DNA of 64,000 nt, taken from NCBI RefSeq assembly GCF_001486505.1, contig NZ_LN909065.1, positions 868,001-932,000 of the forward strand, read 5' to 3'. The notes below the pieces were generated by a model, which saw nothing but the letters and a program-made list of their open reading frames with translations, was not told the origin of the DNA and ran no database searches. This DNA comes from Paenibacillus rubinfantis. GTDB taxonomy: Bacteria > Bacillota > Bacilli > Paenibacillales > Paenibacillaceae. Of the stretch, positions 51,396-62,615 are shown in pieces. The translations under genes were made by a program, and so were the position numbers. Every line of letters starts with the position of its first letter. Positions within the stretch are counted from its first letter, which is position 1.

Positions 51396-51830
51396 ATGTT
51401 AAAAAGAGTCATGCTGCTCATGATGGCCTTCACTGTATTTTTCACCTTTACCGCACCTGACTTTGCTGACGCAAGACGCGGCGGGGGATTTAAATCCGGC
51501 CCTCGGACCTACAAGCCTGCCCCGAAGAAGCCGGCGCAAAGCGAATATCAGAATACGACAGGGAATCGGACGGGAGCTACGACAGGCACCCCAACGACAA
51601 ACCGCGGATTTTTTAGCGGCGGCAGCTTTATGCGGGGGATGATGATCGGCGGATTTGCCGGCCTATTATTCGGCGGCTTGTTTGGCAGTATGGGCTTCTT
51701 CGGCAATTTGCTGGGGTTAGCCGTGAACCTGCTGGCGATCTACTTGATTATTATCGCGGTCACAGCCCTGTACCGTCGATTCAAAAAGCAGCCGCGCCAT
51801 GACGATTATCGCGGCGGAGGCCGATACTAA
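51396..51830 (+). CDS. Secreted or membrane protein with glycine-rich helices (Tim44-like annotation group)
   Basis: A 144-residue protein with a signal peptide (MLKRVMLLMMAFTVFFTFTA, cleavage plausible after PDFADA). A basic, Pro/Thr-rich segment follows, then a Gly-rich hydrophobic stretch (GMMIGGFAGLLFGGLFGSMG, about 76-95) and a second helix (LAVNLLAIYLIIIAVTALY). It ends RHDDYRGGGRY. Such proteins are often called Tim44-like in Firmicutes, but the C-terminal Tim44 domain is absent here. AGGAGGGG precedes the start. It is cotranscribed with the DUF2653 gene 3 bp downstream. Confidence 0.7.
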   Translation: MLKRVMLLMMAFTVFFTFTAPDFADARRGGGFKSGPRTYKPAPKKPAQSEYQNTTGNRTGATTGTPTTNRGFFSGGSFMRGMMIGGFAGLLFGGLFGSMGFFGNLLGLAVNLLAIYLIIIAVTALYRRFKKQPRHDDYRGGGRY

Positions 51831-51833
51831 GCT

Positions 51834-52115
51834 ATGATTCTGGGGATGGATGAAATCATCAATGCGATTTGCCTGCATACCGCTGAGCGGACGGGCGTTC
51901 GCCCCACCGATGTGACAGTGGAGCTCAGTTGGGACGAGGATACCGGATATACCGGCGAGGTTTGGGTCAACGGTCGCAGTCGATATATCGTTGAATCCAA
52001 CATCATGGAAGCCATCCTGGTGTACGTTCATCGCGAATATGGGAAGCGGGTGTTCCGGGAGGATATCCGGCTGATGCTGGAGGATGAAATTCTCGCAGAG
52101 ATTCAAAATGCATAG
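51834..52115 (+). CDS. DUF2653 (YxcD-like) protein
   Basis: A 93-residue protein, MDEIINAICLHTAERTGVRP then VTVELSWDEDTGYTGEVWVN. It matches the DUF2653 family (B. subtilis YxcD). Function unknown. The pairing with a preceding Gly-rich membrane protein gene suggests a joint role. The first ATG at 51834 is close to the preceding stop; an internal ATG (residue 5) is an alternative start. Confidence 0.75.
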   Translation: MILGMDEIINAICLHTAERTGVRPTDVTVELSWDEDTGYTGEVWVNGRSRYIVESNIMEAILVYVHREYGKRVFREDIRLMLEDEILAEIQNA

Positions 52116-52116
52116 C

Positions 52117-52160
52117 AAAAAAGCGCGGCCGAGGACTTGAATCCTCGGCTCGCGCTTTTT
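52117..52160. terminator. Bidirectional terminator between the DUF2653 gene and dnaJ
   Basis: AAAAAGCGCG and CCGAGGA pair with TCCTCGG and CGCGCTTTTT between convergent genes. A/T tracts flank both sides. Confidence 0.9.
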
Positions 52161-52168
52161 AATAGGGA

Positions 52169-53290
52169 CTAGTCCCCGCGAAACGCCCGTTTCATCCGAT
52201 CAAAAAACGATTGCTCATGCTCGTGCGTCTGCTCGCCGTCCAGCGAAGCAAATTGGCGCAGCAGCTCCTTTTGCTCGTCGCTGAGCTTGCTTGGCGTCAC
52301 GATGACCACTTTGACGTGCTGATCCCCCTGGCCGATCCCGCGCAAGCGCGGAACCCCTTTCCCCTTCAAACGGAAATAGGTCCCCGTTTGCGTTCCGGCC
52401 GGAATTTTCAGCTTCACCTTCTCGGTCAGCGTTGGAATTTCAATTTCATCCCCCAACGCGGCCTGGGCGAACGTCAACGGTACTTCGCAGTAAATATCAT
52501 CGCCTTCGCGTTCGAAGAAATCATGCGATTTCACGCGGATAACGATGTACAGATCCCCGGCTGGTCCGCCGCGCAATCCGCCTTCACCTTCGCCGGTCAT
52601 CCGCAGTTGAGCCCCGTCATCCACCCCTGCCGGAATCCGGACATGGATTTTACGCTGTTTTTTCACTTTGCCGCTGCCGGCGCAGGTTGGACATTTCTCC
52701 TTAATGATTTGTCCTTTGCCGCCGCAGTTGCTACAAGCTCGCCGGTTCACCATACGGCCAAACGGCGTATTCTGTACAACCTCCTGTTGTCCGGTACCAT
52801 GGCACACGGAACAGGTGACCGGCTTTGTTCCAGGTTTGGCCCCGGTGCCAAAGCAAGTGTCACAGTTTTCCGTACGCGGAATCGTGATGTCTGTTTCTTT
52901 CCCAAACACCGCTTCTTTAAATTCGATGGTCATCGTATATTGCAAATCGTTACCGCGCTGCGGCGCGTTCGGATCACGCCGCCCGCCGCCGCCTCCGAAG
53001 AACATATCAAAGATATCGCCAAAGCCGCCAAAATCCCCGCCGGAGAAGCCGCCGCCCATGCCCTGATTCGGATCGACATGGCCGTACTGATCATATCGCG
53101 ACCGTTTCCCCGGATCACTCAGGACGTCGTAGGCTTCCTTGACCTCTTTAAATTTCGCTTCCGCATCCTCCGCTTTATTGACGTCCGGGTGATATTGCCG
53201 GGCCAGCTTGCGGTAAGCTTTTTTGATTTCCTCTTCGGATGCGTTTTTTCCGAGGCCCAGCACCTCGTAGTAATCGCGTTTCTCTGCCAT
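52169..53290 (-). CDS. dnaJ: Chaperone DnaJ
   Basis: A 373-residue type I Hsp40 that stimulates DnaK. The J domain includes [20 protein letters not shown] and the HPD triad (QYHPDVN). A Gly/Phe-rich linker ([20 protein letters not shown]) follows. The zinc-binding domain has four CxxCxGxG repeats ([32 protein letters not shown]). The start at Met-Ala-Glu-Lys matches homologues. A 429-bp repeat-filled gap separates it from dnaK, so it may have its own promoter. Confidence 0.97.
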   Translation of the reverse strand: MAEKRDYYEVLGLGKNASEEEIKKAYRKLARQYHPDVNKAEDAEAKFKEVKEAYDVLSDPGKRSRYDQYGHVDPNQGMGGGFSGGDFGGFGDIFDMFFGGGGGRRDPNAPQRGNDLQYTMTIEFKEAVFGKETDITIPRTENCDTCFGTGAKPGTKPVTCSVCHGTGQQEVVQNTPFGRMVNRRACSNCGGKGQIIKEKCPTCAGSGKVKKQRKIHVRIPAGVDDGAQLRMTGEGEGGLRGGPAGDLYIVIRVKSHDFFEREGDDIYCEVPLTFAQAALGDEIEIPTLTEKVKLKIPAGTQTGTYFRLKGKGVPRLRGIGQGDQHVKVVIVTPSKLSDEQKELLRQFASLDGEQTHEHEQSFFDRMKRAFRGD

Positions 53291-53311
53291 TCTTCCACCC
53301 CCGTCTGTCAT

Positions 53312-53600
53312 CTTTTCATCACGAAGCAAATCGAGAAGCTAACTCGACTTCGAATCTTGAATTCAGTTGGGCCTTCCGTTGCTCACGTACCCCTATGTAC
53401 GCTCCGCTACTCAGTCCCAACTTCATCCAACCTTCTCGGTGCTTAAAACCTGACTTCCCTTTTCATCTCGAAGCAAATCGAGAAGCTGACTCGACTTCGA
53501 ATCTTGAATTCAGTTGGGCCTTCCGTTGCTCACGTACCCCTATGTACGCTCCGCTACTCAGTCCCAACTTCATCCAACCTTCTCGGTGCTTAAAACCTAG
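53312..53600 (-). repeat. Dispersed repeat (147-bp tandem pair) in the dnaK-dnaJ gap
   Basis: Two near-identical direct copies, 147 bp apart, start at about 53312 and 53459. Each contains TCGACTTCGAATCTTGAATT, GGGCCTTCCGTTGCTCACGT, GTACGCTCCGCTACTCAG and CATCCAACCTTCTCGGTGCT. These are the reverse complements of the blocks at 22985-23302. The copies here differ at only a few positions. They fill most of the gap; no gene is present. Confidence 0.9.
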
Positions 53601-53635
53601 CCTATCAGTCATCTTATGATCATGGCAAAAGGAAA

Positions 53636-53665
53636 GTCAAAGTGCGGAAGCAGCCCGCACTTTGA
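53636..53665 (-). terminator. Hairpin after dnaK, probable terminator
   Basis: A perfect 12-bp stem (GTCAAAGTGCGG with CCGCACTTTGAC) and 6-base loop, 54 bp past the dnaK stop. The minus-strand tail TTTCCTTTTG is a modest U-tract. Confidence 0.6.
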
Positions 53666-53719
53666 CCTTCCCGGTTACCAAAGTTTATTCACCAGACTTA
53701 GGCAGCTCTGTGAGCCATC

Positions 53720-55576
<1,857 letters not shown>

Positions 55577-55621
55577 TTAATAGGTTGAATCATCTAAATC
55601 CACAAAACTTGCTAAGTATGA

Positions 55622-56260
55622 TTAGCCGCTGACTTTGACCATCGCCGGGCGCAGCACTTTATCTTTCAAAAGATACCCCTTCTGCACAACTTCCACGACG
55701 ATACCCTCTTCATGCTCATCGGATTCCACCTGCATAATCGCCTGATGGAACTCCGGATTAAACGGCTGGCCTTCCGCTTCCATCGGCGTCAGCCCTTCTG
55801 CTTTAAGTACACCTTCCAGTTGGCGGAAAATCATTTCTACACCCTTCGCGTAGGAACTAGCGTCCGCGCTCTCCCCTGCCGAGCCCAGCGCCCGTTCAAA
55901 GTTGTCGATGACCGGCAACAGCTCGGTGATCAATTTGGCGGAAGCGTATTTCCCCAGCTCTTCCTTCTCCTTCACCGTACGGCGCCGAAAATTATCGAAA
56001 TCGGCTTGCGTTCTTAGCAGCCGCTGCTGGTATTCCTCACTCTCCGCGCGCAGCTTCTCCAATTCGGCGGAAGCTCCGACATCGTTCCCGGCTTCGGCTG
56101 CAACCTCTTCCGCAGCCCCTTGGGTTTCCTCAACGACTTCCTCCTGCCTCGCTTCGGATTCTGACGTTTGTTGCAGATCCTCTTGCACGTTATCGTTCAT
56201 GTTCATTTCTTCCTCTGCATTATGATTGATGTTGTCTTGAATCGACTGTGATTCCTTCAA
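55622..56260 (-). CDS. grpE: Nucleotide exchange factor GrpE
   Basis: A 212-residue cofactor releasing ADP from DnaK. A long acidic N-terminal tail (EEVVEETQGAAEEVAAEAG) and coiled coil (about 70-105) lead to RTQADFDNFRRRTVKEKEEL and the beta domain (GVLKAEGLTPMEAEGQPFNP, VVEVVQKGYLLKDKVLRPAM). It starts with TTG at 56260 after AAGGAGG with 8-base spacing. It lies between hrcA and dnaK. Confidence 0.96.
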   Translation of the reverse strand: MKESQSIQDNINHNAEEEMNMNDNVQEDLQQTSESEARQEEVVEETQGAAEEVAAEAGNDVGASAELEKLRAESEEYQQRLLRTQADFDNFRRRTVKEKEELGKYASAKLITELLPVIDNFERALGSAGESADASSYAKGVEMIFRQLEGVLKAEGLTPMEAEGQPFNPEFHQAIMQVESDEHEEGIVVEVVQKGYLLKDKVLRPAMVKVSG

Positions 56261-56309
56261 GAAACTCGCCTCCTTAACATGCGGTTAAACGAATCGTTCA
56301 TGCATGTTG

Positions 56310-57335
56310 TTACATCCGGGCTAGAAATTTGCTCATATCCTTCGATAAAATCTCCAAAATCCGGATCACCCGGGCGTATTCCATCCGCGTTGGTCCCAAA
56401 ATACCGATCGTCCCCACGGCTTCACCTTCCAATTGATAGGTTGCCGTGATGAGACTGCAGTTGGCGAAGGCTTCATGCCCGTTCTCAGTCCCGATGCGCA
56501 CCTGAATCCCGGAACCAGCCGCCGAGGAGATCATCTTCGTCAAGGTTGGCGTCTCCTCCAGTAAATCCAGAATACTCTTCACCTTGTCGACATCACGGAA
56601 CTCCGGTTGCGTCAGCATGTTCGTCGCTCCGCTCAAGAAGAGGCGCTGCCCGTCCGAGCCTGCGTCAAACGCTTGATCCAACACTTTCATCAGCTCTTCG
56701 AAATGCTCGATATGCCGTTGCATCTCCCGACCAATCTCGTTATACAAGGCTGACTTTAGCTTGTAAATCGGCACGCCGGTGAGCCTGCGGTTCAACAGGT
56801 TGACCACTTGCTCCATTTCCGACACGGACAAGCCGGCCGGAATCGTCACCGTCTTGTTCTCCACCTGCCCCGTATTCGTCACGACGATGGCCACCGCCGT
56901 CGTCTCATTCAGCGGTAAGAGCTGAAAATGGCGCAAAGACGTATGAAAAACTTCCGGCCCCAGCAGGATGGAAGTGTAGTTGGTCATTTGGGAAAGAATC
57001 GTCCCGGCATGTTGAATCACTTGTTCGGTTGCGTTCAACTTCTCCGCAAAAAACGCTTTAAACGTCGTCAATTCTTCGTTAGTCAGCAGGTTTAGCGGCG
57101 TCAGGTGATCCACATAGTAGCGGTAGCCCTTATGGGAAGGAATCCGTCCCGCCGACGTATGTGGCTGCTCCAAAAAACCGAGCTCCTCCAAATCAGCCAT
57201 TTCATTTCGAATCGTCGCCGGGCTGTACCCGACATCGCCCCGTTTGGAAATGCTTCGGGATCCCACAGGCTCCGCCGAACGAATATAGTCGTCCACAATC
57301 GCAGTTAAGATCATTCTTTGGCGTTCCGTCAACAT
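56310..57335 (-). CDS. hrcA: Heat-inducible transcription repressor HrcA
   Basis: A 341-residue repressor of class I heat-shock genes. The N-terminal winged helix reads MLTERQRMILTAIVDDYIRS and VGSRSISKRGDVGYSPATIR. The GAF-like middle and C-terminal GPTRMEYARVIRILEILSKD are typical. The start at Met-Leu-Thr-Glu follows AGGAGG. It should bind the perfect CIRCE site 38 bp upstream and so control itself, grpE and dnaK, with GroEL as its usual corepressor. Confidence 0.97.
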   Translation of the reverse strand: MLTERQRMILTAIVDDYIRSAEPVGSRSISKRGDVGYSPATIRNEMADLEELGFLEQPHTSAGRIPSHKGYRYYVDHLTPLNLLTNEELTTFKAFFAEKLNATEQVIQHAGTILSQMTNYTSILLGPEVFHTSLRHFQLLPLNETTAVAIVVTNTGQVENKTVTIPAGLSVSEMEQVVNLLNRRLTGVPIYKLKSALYNEIGREMQRHIEHFEELMKVLDQAFDAGSDGQRLFLSGATNMLTQPEFRDVDKVKSILDLLEETPTLTKMISSAAGSGIQVRIGTENGHEAFANCSLITATYQLEGEAVGTIGILGPTRMEYARVIRILEILSKDMSKFLARM

Positions 57336-57372
57336 GGCAATCCCTCCTGAGTTTACTCGGTTTTCCGTTTCG

Positions 57373-57399
57373 TTAGCACTCAATGTCGTAGAGTGCTAA
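57373..57399. promoter_or_regulatory. CIRCE operator
   Basis: A perfect TTAGCACTC-N9-GAGTGCTAA inverted repeat, the HrcA binding site, between the hrcA promoter and its start codon. This is the only CIRCE in the window. Confidence 0.98.
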
Positions 57400-57410
57400 T
57401 CACTAATACA

Positions 57411-57440
57411 AAAATACCAAACCGACCTGACGATTGTCAA
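57411..57440 (-). promoter_or_regulatory. Promoter of the hrcA-grpE-dnaK operon
   Basis: TTGACA (57435-57440), an 18-base spacer and TATTTT (57411-57416) place the start just before CIRCE, so HrcA would block transcription. The -35 sits 2 bp past the stop of the GNAT gene. Confidence 0.7.
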
Positions 57441-57441
57441 G

Positions 57442-57909
57442 TCAGTCCAGTATCTTGAGAACCGCGATTTCGTCGCAGCAATGCTGCTTCGCGCAATTTA
57501 CGCAGTCGGTCCATACTTTCTCCGGAAAGATCTCTTTGTTCACGACCGCAAACCCGTTTTTAACGAAAAAGGAAACCTCATACGTGAGCGCCATCACCTT
57601 GGGGATCGCTTGTCTCCGCGCCTCTTCCACCAGTTGTTCAACGAGCATGGAACCAAGCCCTTTCCCCTTGTGGCCTTCGGCAATCCCCAGCGAGCGGATT
57701 TCAACCAATTCATCCCCCAGCTTGCACAGCGATCCGCAGCCGACAACCTCGCCGTCCACTTCCGCAACGACGAATTCCTGGATCTGGCGCTCCAGCACCG
57801 TCCGCGAACGCGGGAGCATAATTCCTCGCCGGGCATATCCTTCAATCATATTATATAACGGCTCAACGTCCGCTAAATTCGCCTGTCTACACACGGCCAC
57901 CGCTGGCAT
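57442..57909 (-). CDS. GNAT family N-acetyltransferase (ArgA-like group)
   Basis: A 155-residue acetyltransferase. The acetyl-CoA loop is SLGIAEGHKGKGLGSMLVEQ near residues 88-107. The C-terminal KVWTDCVNCAKQHCCDEIAV, with four Cys, characterises the subgroup annotated as amino-acid N-acetyltransferase or YokL-type, but no zinc role is proven. The start at Met-Pro-Ala follows GGGGGAAAG. It lies directly upstream of the hrcA promoter on the same strand. The substrate is unknown. Confidence 0.85.
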   Translation of the reverse strand: MPAVAVCRQANLADVEPLYNMIEGYARRGIMLPRSRTVLERQIQEFVVAEVDGEVVGCGSLCKLGDELVEIRSLGIAEGHKGKGLGSMLVEQLVEEARRQAIPKVMALTYEVSFFVKNGFAVVNKEIFPEKVWTDCVNCAKQHCCDEIAVLKILD

Positions 57910-58022
57910 GCTGCTTTCCCCCTCGATCACAAATAATATGAATAAATATACATTACATAGTATAAAACTTCAAGAAAAATGTTTCACGGCCATGTCACCT
58001 TCAAAGTATATTCAGCGGAATG

Positions 58023-58068
58023 CAAAAAAGCAGCTTAGCCACTTCGTAAAAAGAAGCGCTAGCTGCTT
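58023..58068 (-). terminator. Intrinsic terminator of hemW
   Basis: AAGCAGCTAGC pairs with GCTAAGCTGCTT, with one bulge and a 21-base loop, then TTTTTGC on the minus strand. Confidence 0.8.
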
Positions 58069-58081
58069 AATCGCTAGATTC

Positions 58082-59323
58082 TTATTCAGTTAATACACCG
58101 ATAAACTCGGCAAACACTTCATTACCGAACAACACGCCTTGCTTGCTCAGCCGATACCCCTCATCATCGCTGTGAGGCTCCAGTAAACCGACATCCAACA
58201 TTTTGCCGAGCGGCCGGGCAAACACTTCGTCCAGCTCTTCGGCAAATTGCTTCCGGAAATCCGCCTTGCGGATGCCATCCAGCACTCGAAGTCCCACCAT
58301 CACGAAGTCCTCCATCGCCTCTTCCCGCGACACGCCAAACTGCTCCAATCGAGGGAGTCCCGCCTTCGCTGCTTCTACGTAAGGATTTACGCCTTTAATG
58401 TTAACGTGGCGCTGGCGGCCGACATACCCATGGGCACCGGCGCCCAAGCCGTAATAATCCTCGTTCTTCCAATACGTGATGTTATGTCGGCTAGCCAAGC
58501 CGGGTTTGGCGAAATTGCTGATTTCGTATTGCTTGTAGCCGGCCTGTTCCATTCGCTCCATCAGCAGCAGGTACATGTTTAGCTCCTCCTCTTCGCTCGG
58601 AAGCGGAAGCTGGTTCTTGTGATACAGCGTATGGAACAGCGTGTTCTCCTCAACCTTCAGACTGTAAATCGAATAATGCGGCAGTCCGAGTTCAAGTGCC
58701 CGCGATACGCTGTAATCCAGCATATCCACCGTCTGGTTCGGAAGGCCAAACATCAAGTCGATGGATAGATTGTCGAGCCCAACCGCCCGTGCATTCTCTA
58801 AACTCCGATAAACATCGTCCGTGTTATGGATCCGGCCGATGCCGCTGAGCAATTCGTTCTGGAATGCCTGCACGCCAAAGCTAACCCGGTTGACGCCGCC
58901 GTCTTTCATGACAGTCAGCTTGTCCCGATCCGTTGTTCCCGGATTGGCCTCCATCGTAAATTCGATGTCGCTCGCCCAATGCGGGAAGTGACGCCGGACC
59001 GAGGCCAGGAAAAACTCCATCTCCTGCGGAGTTAGCACGGTAGGCGTCCCGCCGCCAACAAAAATGCTGCGAATCTCGCCTGGCGGCGTTTCCTGAACCG
59101 TCAGCTCCATCTCCCGATCCAAGGCATGTAAATAATCCATCACGGGTTGATCTTTTAACACATATGAGTTGAAATCGCAGTAAAAGCACTTGTTGGTGCA
59201 AAACGGGATATGAATATATACAGCATGCGGTGCGCCGGATGGTCCGGATGACGTTATGCCGTTGCCCGCTGCCGGGTGATGGATCGGCATTCCCTGCCCC
59301 GATCGATTCCTAGTTTGGTCCAT
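58082..59323 (-). CDS. hemW: Radical SAM protein HemW (heme chaperone family)
   Basis: A 413-residue HemN/HemW-family protein. The radical-SAM cluster motif CTNKCFYCDF is CxxxCxxC, near residues 42-51. FVGGGTPTVL, FTMEANPGT and RVSFGVQAFQ follow. B. subtilis has this gene (yqeR) at the same place, after lepA. HemW-type proteins carry heme rather than acting as coproporphyrinogen dehydrogenase, and the CxxxCxxC without the extra HemN cysteine fits HemW. The start at Met-Asp-Gln-Thr has GGAGGTG nine bases upstream; a Met two codons earlier is possible. Confidence 0.92.
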   Translation of the reverse strand: MDQTRNRSGQGMPIHHPAAGNGITSSGPSGAPHAVYIHIPFCTNKCFYCDFNSYVLKDQPVMDYLHALDREMELTVQETPPGEIRSIFVGGGTPTVLTPQEMEFFLASVRRHFPHWASDIEFTMEANPGTTDRDKLTVMKDGGVNRVSFGVQAFQNELLSGIGRIHNTDDVYRSLENARAVGLDNLSIDLMFGLPNQTVDMLDYSVSRALELGLPHYSIYSLKVEENTLFHTLYHKNQLPLPSEEEELNMYLLLMERMEQAGYKQYEISNFAKPGLASRHNITYWKNEDYYGLGAGAHGYVGRQRHVNIKGVNPYVEAAKAGLPRLEQFGVSREEAMEDFVMVGLRVLDGIRKADFRKQFAEELDEVFARPLGKMLDVGLLEPHSDDEGYRLSKQGVLFGNEVFAEFIGVLTE

Positions 59324-59360
59324 GGTCATGCCCACCTCCAGGTTTCTCTATAATAGTAGA

Positions 59361-59384
59361 AAGGAAAGCCAGACGGCTTTCCTT
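59361..59384 (-). terminator. Intrinsic terminator or attenuator between lepA and hemW
   Basis: A perfect 10-bp stem (AAGGAAAGCC with GGCTTTCCTT) and 4-base loop, 18 bp past the lepA stop, with a TTTCTACT tail. Confidence 0.65.
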
Positions 59385-59402
59385 CGTCAATAGACCTGCT
59401 TC

Positions 59403-61220
59403 TTATTTGTCGTCGATTTTCAGTACCGCCATAAACGCTTCCTGCGGCACCTCAACGTTACCGACTTGCTTCATCCGCTTCTTGCCTTCCTTTTGCTTCT
59501 CCAGCAATTTGCGTTTCCGCGAGATGTCGCCACCGTAACACTTGGCAAGGACGTTCTTGCGCATCGCCTTCACAGTCTCGCGAGCGATAACCTTCTGCCC
59601 AATCGAGGCTTGAATCGGTACTTCAAACATTTGACGTGGAATCAACTCGCGCAGCTTCTCACAAATGATCCGGCCGCGGTGGTACGCACGGTCGCGGTGC
59701 ACGATAAAGGACAAGGCGTCGACCTGTTCGCCGTTCAGGAGAATATCCATCTTCACGAGGTTCGATTGACGGTAACCCGACAGCTCATAATCGAAGGAAG
59801 CATACCCCTTCGTGCTTGATTTCAACTGATCGAAGAAGTCATATACGATCTCCGACAATGGCACCTGGTACGTAATCGTTACCCGCGTTGTATCGAGGTA
59901 TTCCATATTCACGAACTCGCCGCGTTTGCTTTGACAGAGTTCCATGACAGTACCCACATAATCATTAGGTACGATAATCGCCGCCTTGACGTAAGGCTCC
60001 TCCACGTGGTCGATTTTGCCGACCTCCGGATAGTTCGACGGATTATCGATGGAAATCGTCTCGCCATTCGTCAGCGTAACTTTGTAAATAACGCTTGGCG
60101 CCGTCGTAATCAACGGGATGTTAAATTCCCGTTCGATCCGCTCTTGAATCACGTCCATATGCAAGAGTCCCAAGAAACCGCAGCGGAAGCCAAAGCCCAA
60201 CGCGCTTGAGGTTTCCGGTTCAAAGCTCAGCGAAGCATCGTTCAGCTGCAGCTTCTCCAGCGCTTCGCGCAGATCGTTGTAGTCCGACGTTTCGATCGGA
60301 TACAAACCGCAGTAGACCATCGGGTTGATCTTCCGGTAACCCGGCAGCGGTTCAGACGTAGGATTCTTCGCATCGGTCACCGTATCCCCGACGCGCGTAT
60401 CGCCCACCGTCTTGATGCCGGCAACGATAAAGCCAACATCGCCAACGTTAAGCTCGTCCACAATCGTCATCCGCGGTTTGAACGCACCGACCTCGATAAC
60501 CTCAAACGTTTTGTCCGTCGCCATCATTTTGATTTTTGAGCCGGCTTTGATCTTGCCGTCAATCACGCGCACATAAACGATAACGCCTTTGTAAGGGTCA
60601 TAATGCGAGTCGAAAATCAGCGCCTTCAACGGCTGATCCGGATCTCCGGTTGGTGCAGGCACCTTCTGCACGACCTGCTCCAGAATCTCCTTGATCCCGA
60701 TCCCGGCTTTGGCGGAGGCGTGAACCGCTTCGCTGGCATCCAGGCCGATCACGTCCTCGATCTCCTGCTTCACCCGGTCGGGATCCGCACTGGGAAGGTC
60801 GATTTTGTTGATGACTGGCAAAATCTCCAGGTTGTTATCGAGCGCCAGATAAACGTTAGCTAACGTTTGGGCCTCGATCCCTTGAGCCGCGTCAACCACC
60901 AGCAAAGCGCCTTCGCAAGCCGCCAAGCTGCGGGAGACTTCATAGGTGAAGTCGACGTGTCCCGGCGTATCGATCAGGTTCAGCAAATACTCCTCGCCGT
61001 CGTCGGCGCGATAGGTCAGACGAACCGCCTGGAGTTTGATGGTGATTCCGCGTTCGCGTTCCAGATCCATCTGGTCGAGGACCTGCTCCTGCATTTCCCG
61101 AGAGGTCAGCGCGCCGGTATACTCCAGAATCCGGTCGGCCAAAGTTGATTTGCCATGGTCTATATGTGCAATAATACAGAAATTGCGAATTTTCGCTTGT
61201 CTAGCCTTGATATCTGTCAT
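59403..61220 (-). CDS. lepA: Elongation factor 4 (LepA)
   Basis: A 605-residue translational GTPase that can back-translocate or remodel stalled ribosomes. The G domain has [15 protein letters not shown] (G1), [10 protein letters not shown] (G2), [12 protein letters not shown] (G3) and [10 protein letters not shown] (G4). The EF4-specific C-terminal domain contains [20 protein letters not shown] near residues 560-580. The start at Met-Thr-Asp-Ile follows GGGGGTAAGG closely. Promoter at 61263-61291. Confidence 0.98.
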   Translation of the reverse strand: MTDIKARQAKIRNFCIIAHIDHGKSTLADRILEYTGALTSREMQEQVLDQMDLERERGITIKLQAVRLTYRADDGEEYLLNLIDTPGHVDFTYEVSRSLAACEGALLVVDAAQGIEAQTLANVYLALDNNLEILPVINKIDLPSADPDRVKQEIEDVIGLDASEAVHASAKAGIGIKEILEQVVQKVPAPTGDPDQPLKALIFDSHYDPYKGVIVYVRVIDGKIKAGSKIKMMATDKTFEVIEVGAFKPRMTIVDELNVGDVGFIVAGIKTVGDTRVGDTVTDAKNPTSEPLPGYRKINPMVYCGLYPIETSDYNDLREALEKLQLNDASLSFEPETSSALGFGFRCGFLGLLHMDVIQERIEREFNIPLITTAPSVIYKVTLTNGETISIDNPSNYPEVGKIDHVEEPYVKAAIIVPNDYVGTVMELCQSKRGEFVNMEYLDTTRVTITYQVPLSEIVYDFFDQLKSSTKGYASFDYELSGYRQSNLVKMDILLNGEQVDALSFIVHRDRAYHRGRIICEKLRELIPRQMFEVPIQASIGQKVIARETVKAMRKNVLAKCYGGDISRKRKLLEKQKEGKKRMKQVGNVEVPQEAFMAVLKIDDK

Positions 61221-61262
61221 CCTTACCCCCACCACAAATCATCGAAGTATTACAATCAATTT

Positions 61263-61291
61263 ATTATATCAGTTGAAGGGGCAAGCAGCAA
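61263..61291 (-). promoter_or_regulatory. Sigma-A promoter of lepA
   Basis: TTGCTG (61286-61291), a 17-base spacer and TATAAT (61263-61268) preceded by TGA, an extended -10. Confidence 0.75.
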
Positions 61292-61472
61292 TCACAGCGA
61301 GTGATTTTCCGTTTACAATGTCCCACTCATTGAAAAAATGATTTTAATCAAAGTCTGCTTTGCACGAAGAGCAAATATACTGATGCACCACCAGGAGGCA
61401 CAACGCAGTATGCCTACACTAAGGACTGATAGCTTGGGGCACCTGTCCGACCTGGAGTCGAAATCCCGCAGC

Positions 61473-61513
61473 AAACGAGCTGCCAGGAGAGACCATCTCT
61501 TGGCAGCTCGTTT
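61473..61513 (-). terminator. Hairpin after the LacI-type gene, probable terminator
   Basis: AAACGAGCTGCCA with TGGCAGCTCGTTT, extended by GAGA/TCTC, forms a long stem 9 bp past the stop. The minus-strand tail GCTGCGGG has no U-tract, so it may only slow or protect the transcript. The rest of the 300-bp gap to lepA holds the lepA promoter and no supported gene. Confidence 0.5.
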
Positions 61514-61521
61514 GTTTGAGT

Positions 61522-62601
61522 TTAATTCTTTTCCGCGGCCTTCCGTCGTGGCTCGGCCGTGGAATCTCGGTACACCGTTTCGACGGTGATCATGATCTTC
61601 TCTTGCGGGGCGTCCGGATGGACAAGCCGGTCCATCAGCTTTCTCACCGCCCGCTGGCCAAGATCCTCCTTCGGGACGTTGATGGTGGTGATGGCCGGGG
61701 TGTGCCGGGCCGCATCGTCGATATTGTCAAACCCGCTGACCGCGATGTCGCCGGGCACGTGGAGGCCGATCGCGCTCAGGACAGAGCACGCATGCATCGC
61801 GATGGAGTCGTTCGCGCATACGATCGCGGTTGGGAGCGTCCCCGCCGCTTTTCGCTGCTCCAGCCACCCCTGCAGATCGTCTCCGTAAGCCCCGGTGTCG
61901 ATACCCTCCAGCTGCAGCATCGGATCCTCCGGGGACTGCGGCGTTAAGCCGTTCTCCTCCAAGGCGCTGCGGAAGCCGCTCCAACGGTCCCGGAAGCTGC
62001 GGGAAAACGCCGAATTTCCCAAGAAATGCAATTCCCGATGTCCCAGGCCGATCAAATGATTGGTCAGGCGGGCCATGCCGTCCACGTTATTCGCGAAGAT
62101 CGTGTCGCTAGGAATGAGCGGGTCCTCATGATCGACCAGCACGATCGGCAGTCCGATCCGGTGTACTTCCAGCAGGAATGGGGTGGCGATCTGCCCCACC
62201 CCAATCATTCCCAGAATCCCGTCCGGATTCAGGATGTTCATAAAGTTGTCTCCCCGGGGCTCGGACACGATAATCATCCCCAAACCCTGCGCTTCGAGCT
62301 CCCGGGAGATGCCCTCCAGCAGCCTGCCCCAATACAGCGATTCCTTGTTCTGAAACCGGATATTGGGCATCAGCACCAACACCGACTGCTTCCCGGCCGG
62401 CGCTGGCAAAGCGGTTCCCGAAGGGATGACGTTCTTGACGTAGCCGTTCTTCTGATTAAAATACCCAAGCTGGGAGGCAGCTTGAATGACCCGCTCCCGG
62501 GTCTGCTCGTTCACCCCTCCCTTACCGGATAACGCTTTGGATACGACGAATTTCGAAACGCCCAAATGATCGGCGATTTGCTGCATCGTGATTTTCTTCA
62601 A
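61522..62601 (-). CDS. LacI family transcriptional regulator
   Basis: A 359-residue LacI/GalR regulator. The helix-turn-helix is ITMQQIADHLGVSKFVVSKA (residues 4-23) with the hinge SQLGYFNQKNGY. The periplasmic-binding-like domain has VLVLMPNIRFQNKE, IGVGQIATPFLLEV, VLVDHEDP and FDNIDDAARHTPAITTINVP. It is probably a sugar- or sugar-phosphate-responsive repressor; no target transport genes are adjacent. The start is TTG at 62601, chosen because GGAGG is eight bases upstream. It interrupts the lepA-yqxA-spoIIP order of B. subtilis. Confidence 0.88.
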   Translation of the reverse strand: MKKITMQQIADHLGVSKFVVSKALSGKGGVNEQTRERVIQAASQLGYFNQKNGYVKNVIPSGTALPAPAGKQSVLVLMPNIRFQNKESLYWGRLLEGISRELEAQGLGMIIVSEPRGDNFMNILNPDGILGMIGVGQIATPFLLEVHRIGLPIVLVDHEDPLIPSDTIFANNVDGMARLTNHLIGLGHRELHFLGNSAFSRSFRDRWSGFRSALEENGLTPQSPEDPMLQLEGIDTGAYGDDLQGWLEQRKAAGTLPTAIVCANDSIAMHACSVLSAIGLHVPGDIAVSGFDNIDDAARHTPAITTINVPKEDLGQRAVRKLMDRLVHPDAPQEKIMITVETVYRDSTAEPRRKAAEKN

Positions 62602-62615
62602 GGAATCTAACCTCC

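Noticed and set aside
52211-53446. 411-codon plus-strand open frame over dnaJ
   Set aside because: It is antisense to the J domain, zinc repeats and G/F linker of a clear dnaJ and has no motif of its own.
59403-61220. LepA considered as a second TypA, given the partial TypA at position 1
   Set aside because: The EF4-specific C-terminal domain and the AHIDHGKST motif are present, and the hemW neighbour matches lepA context.
61411-61520. Possible small plus-strand gene starting MPTLRTDSLGHLSD near 61411
   Set aside because: The GGAGG is 11 bases from the ATG, and the frame runs through a hairpin into the antisense of the LacI gene; no homology is recognised.
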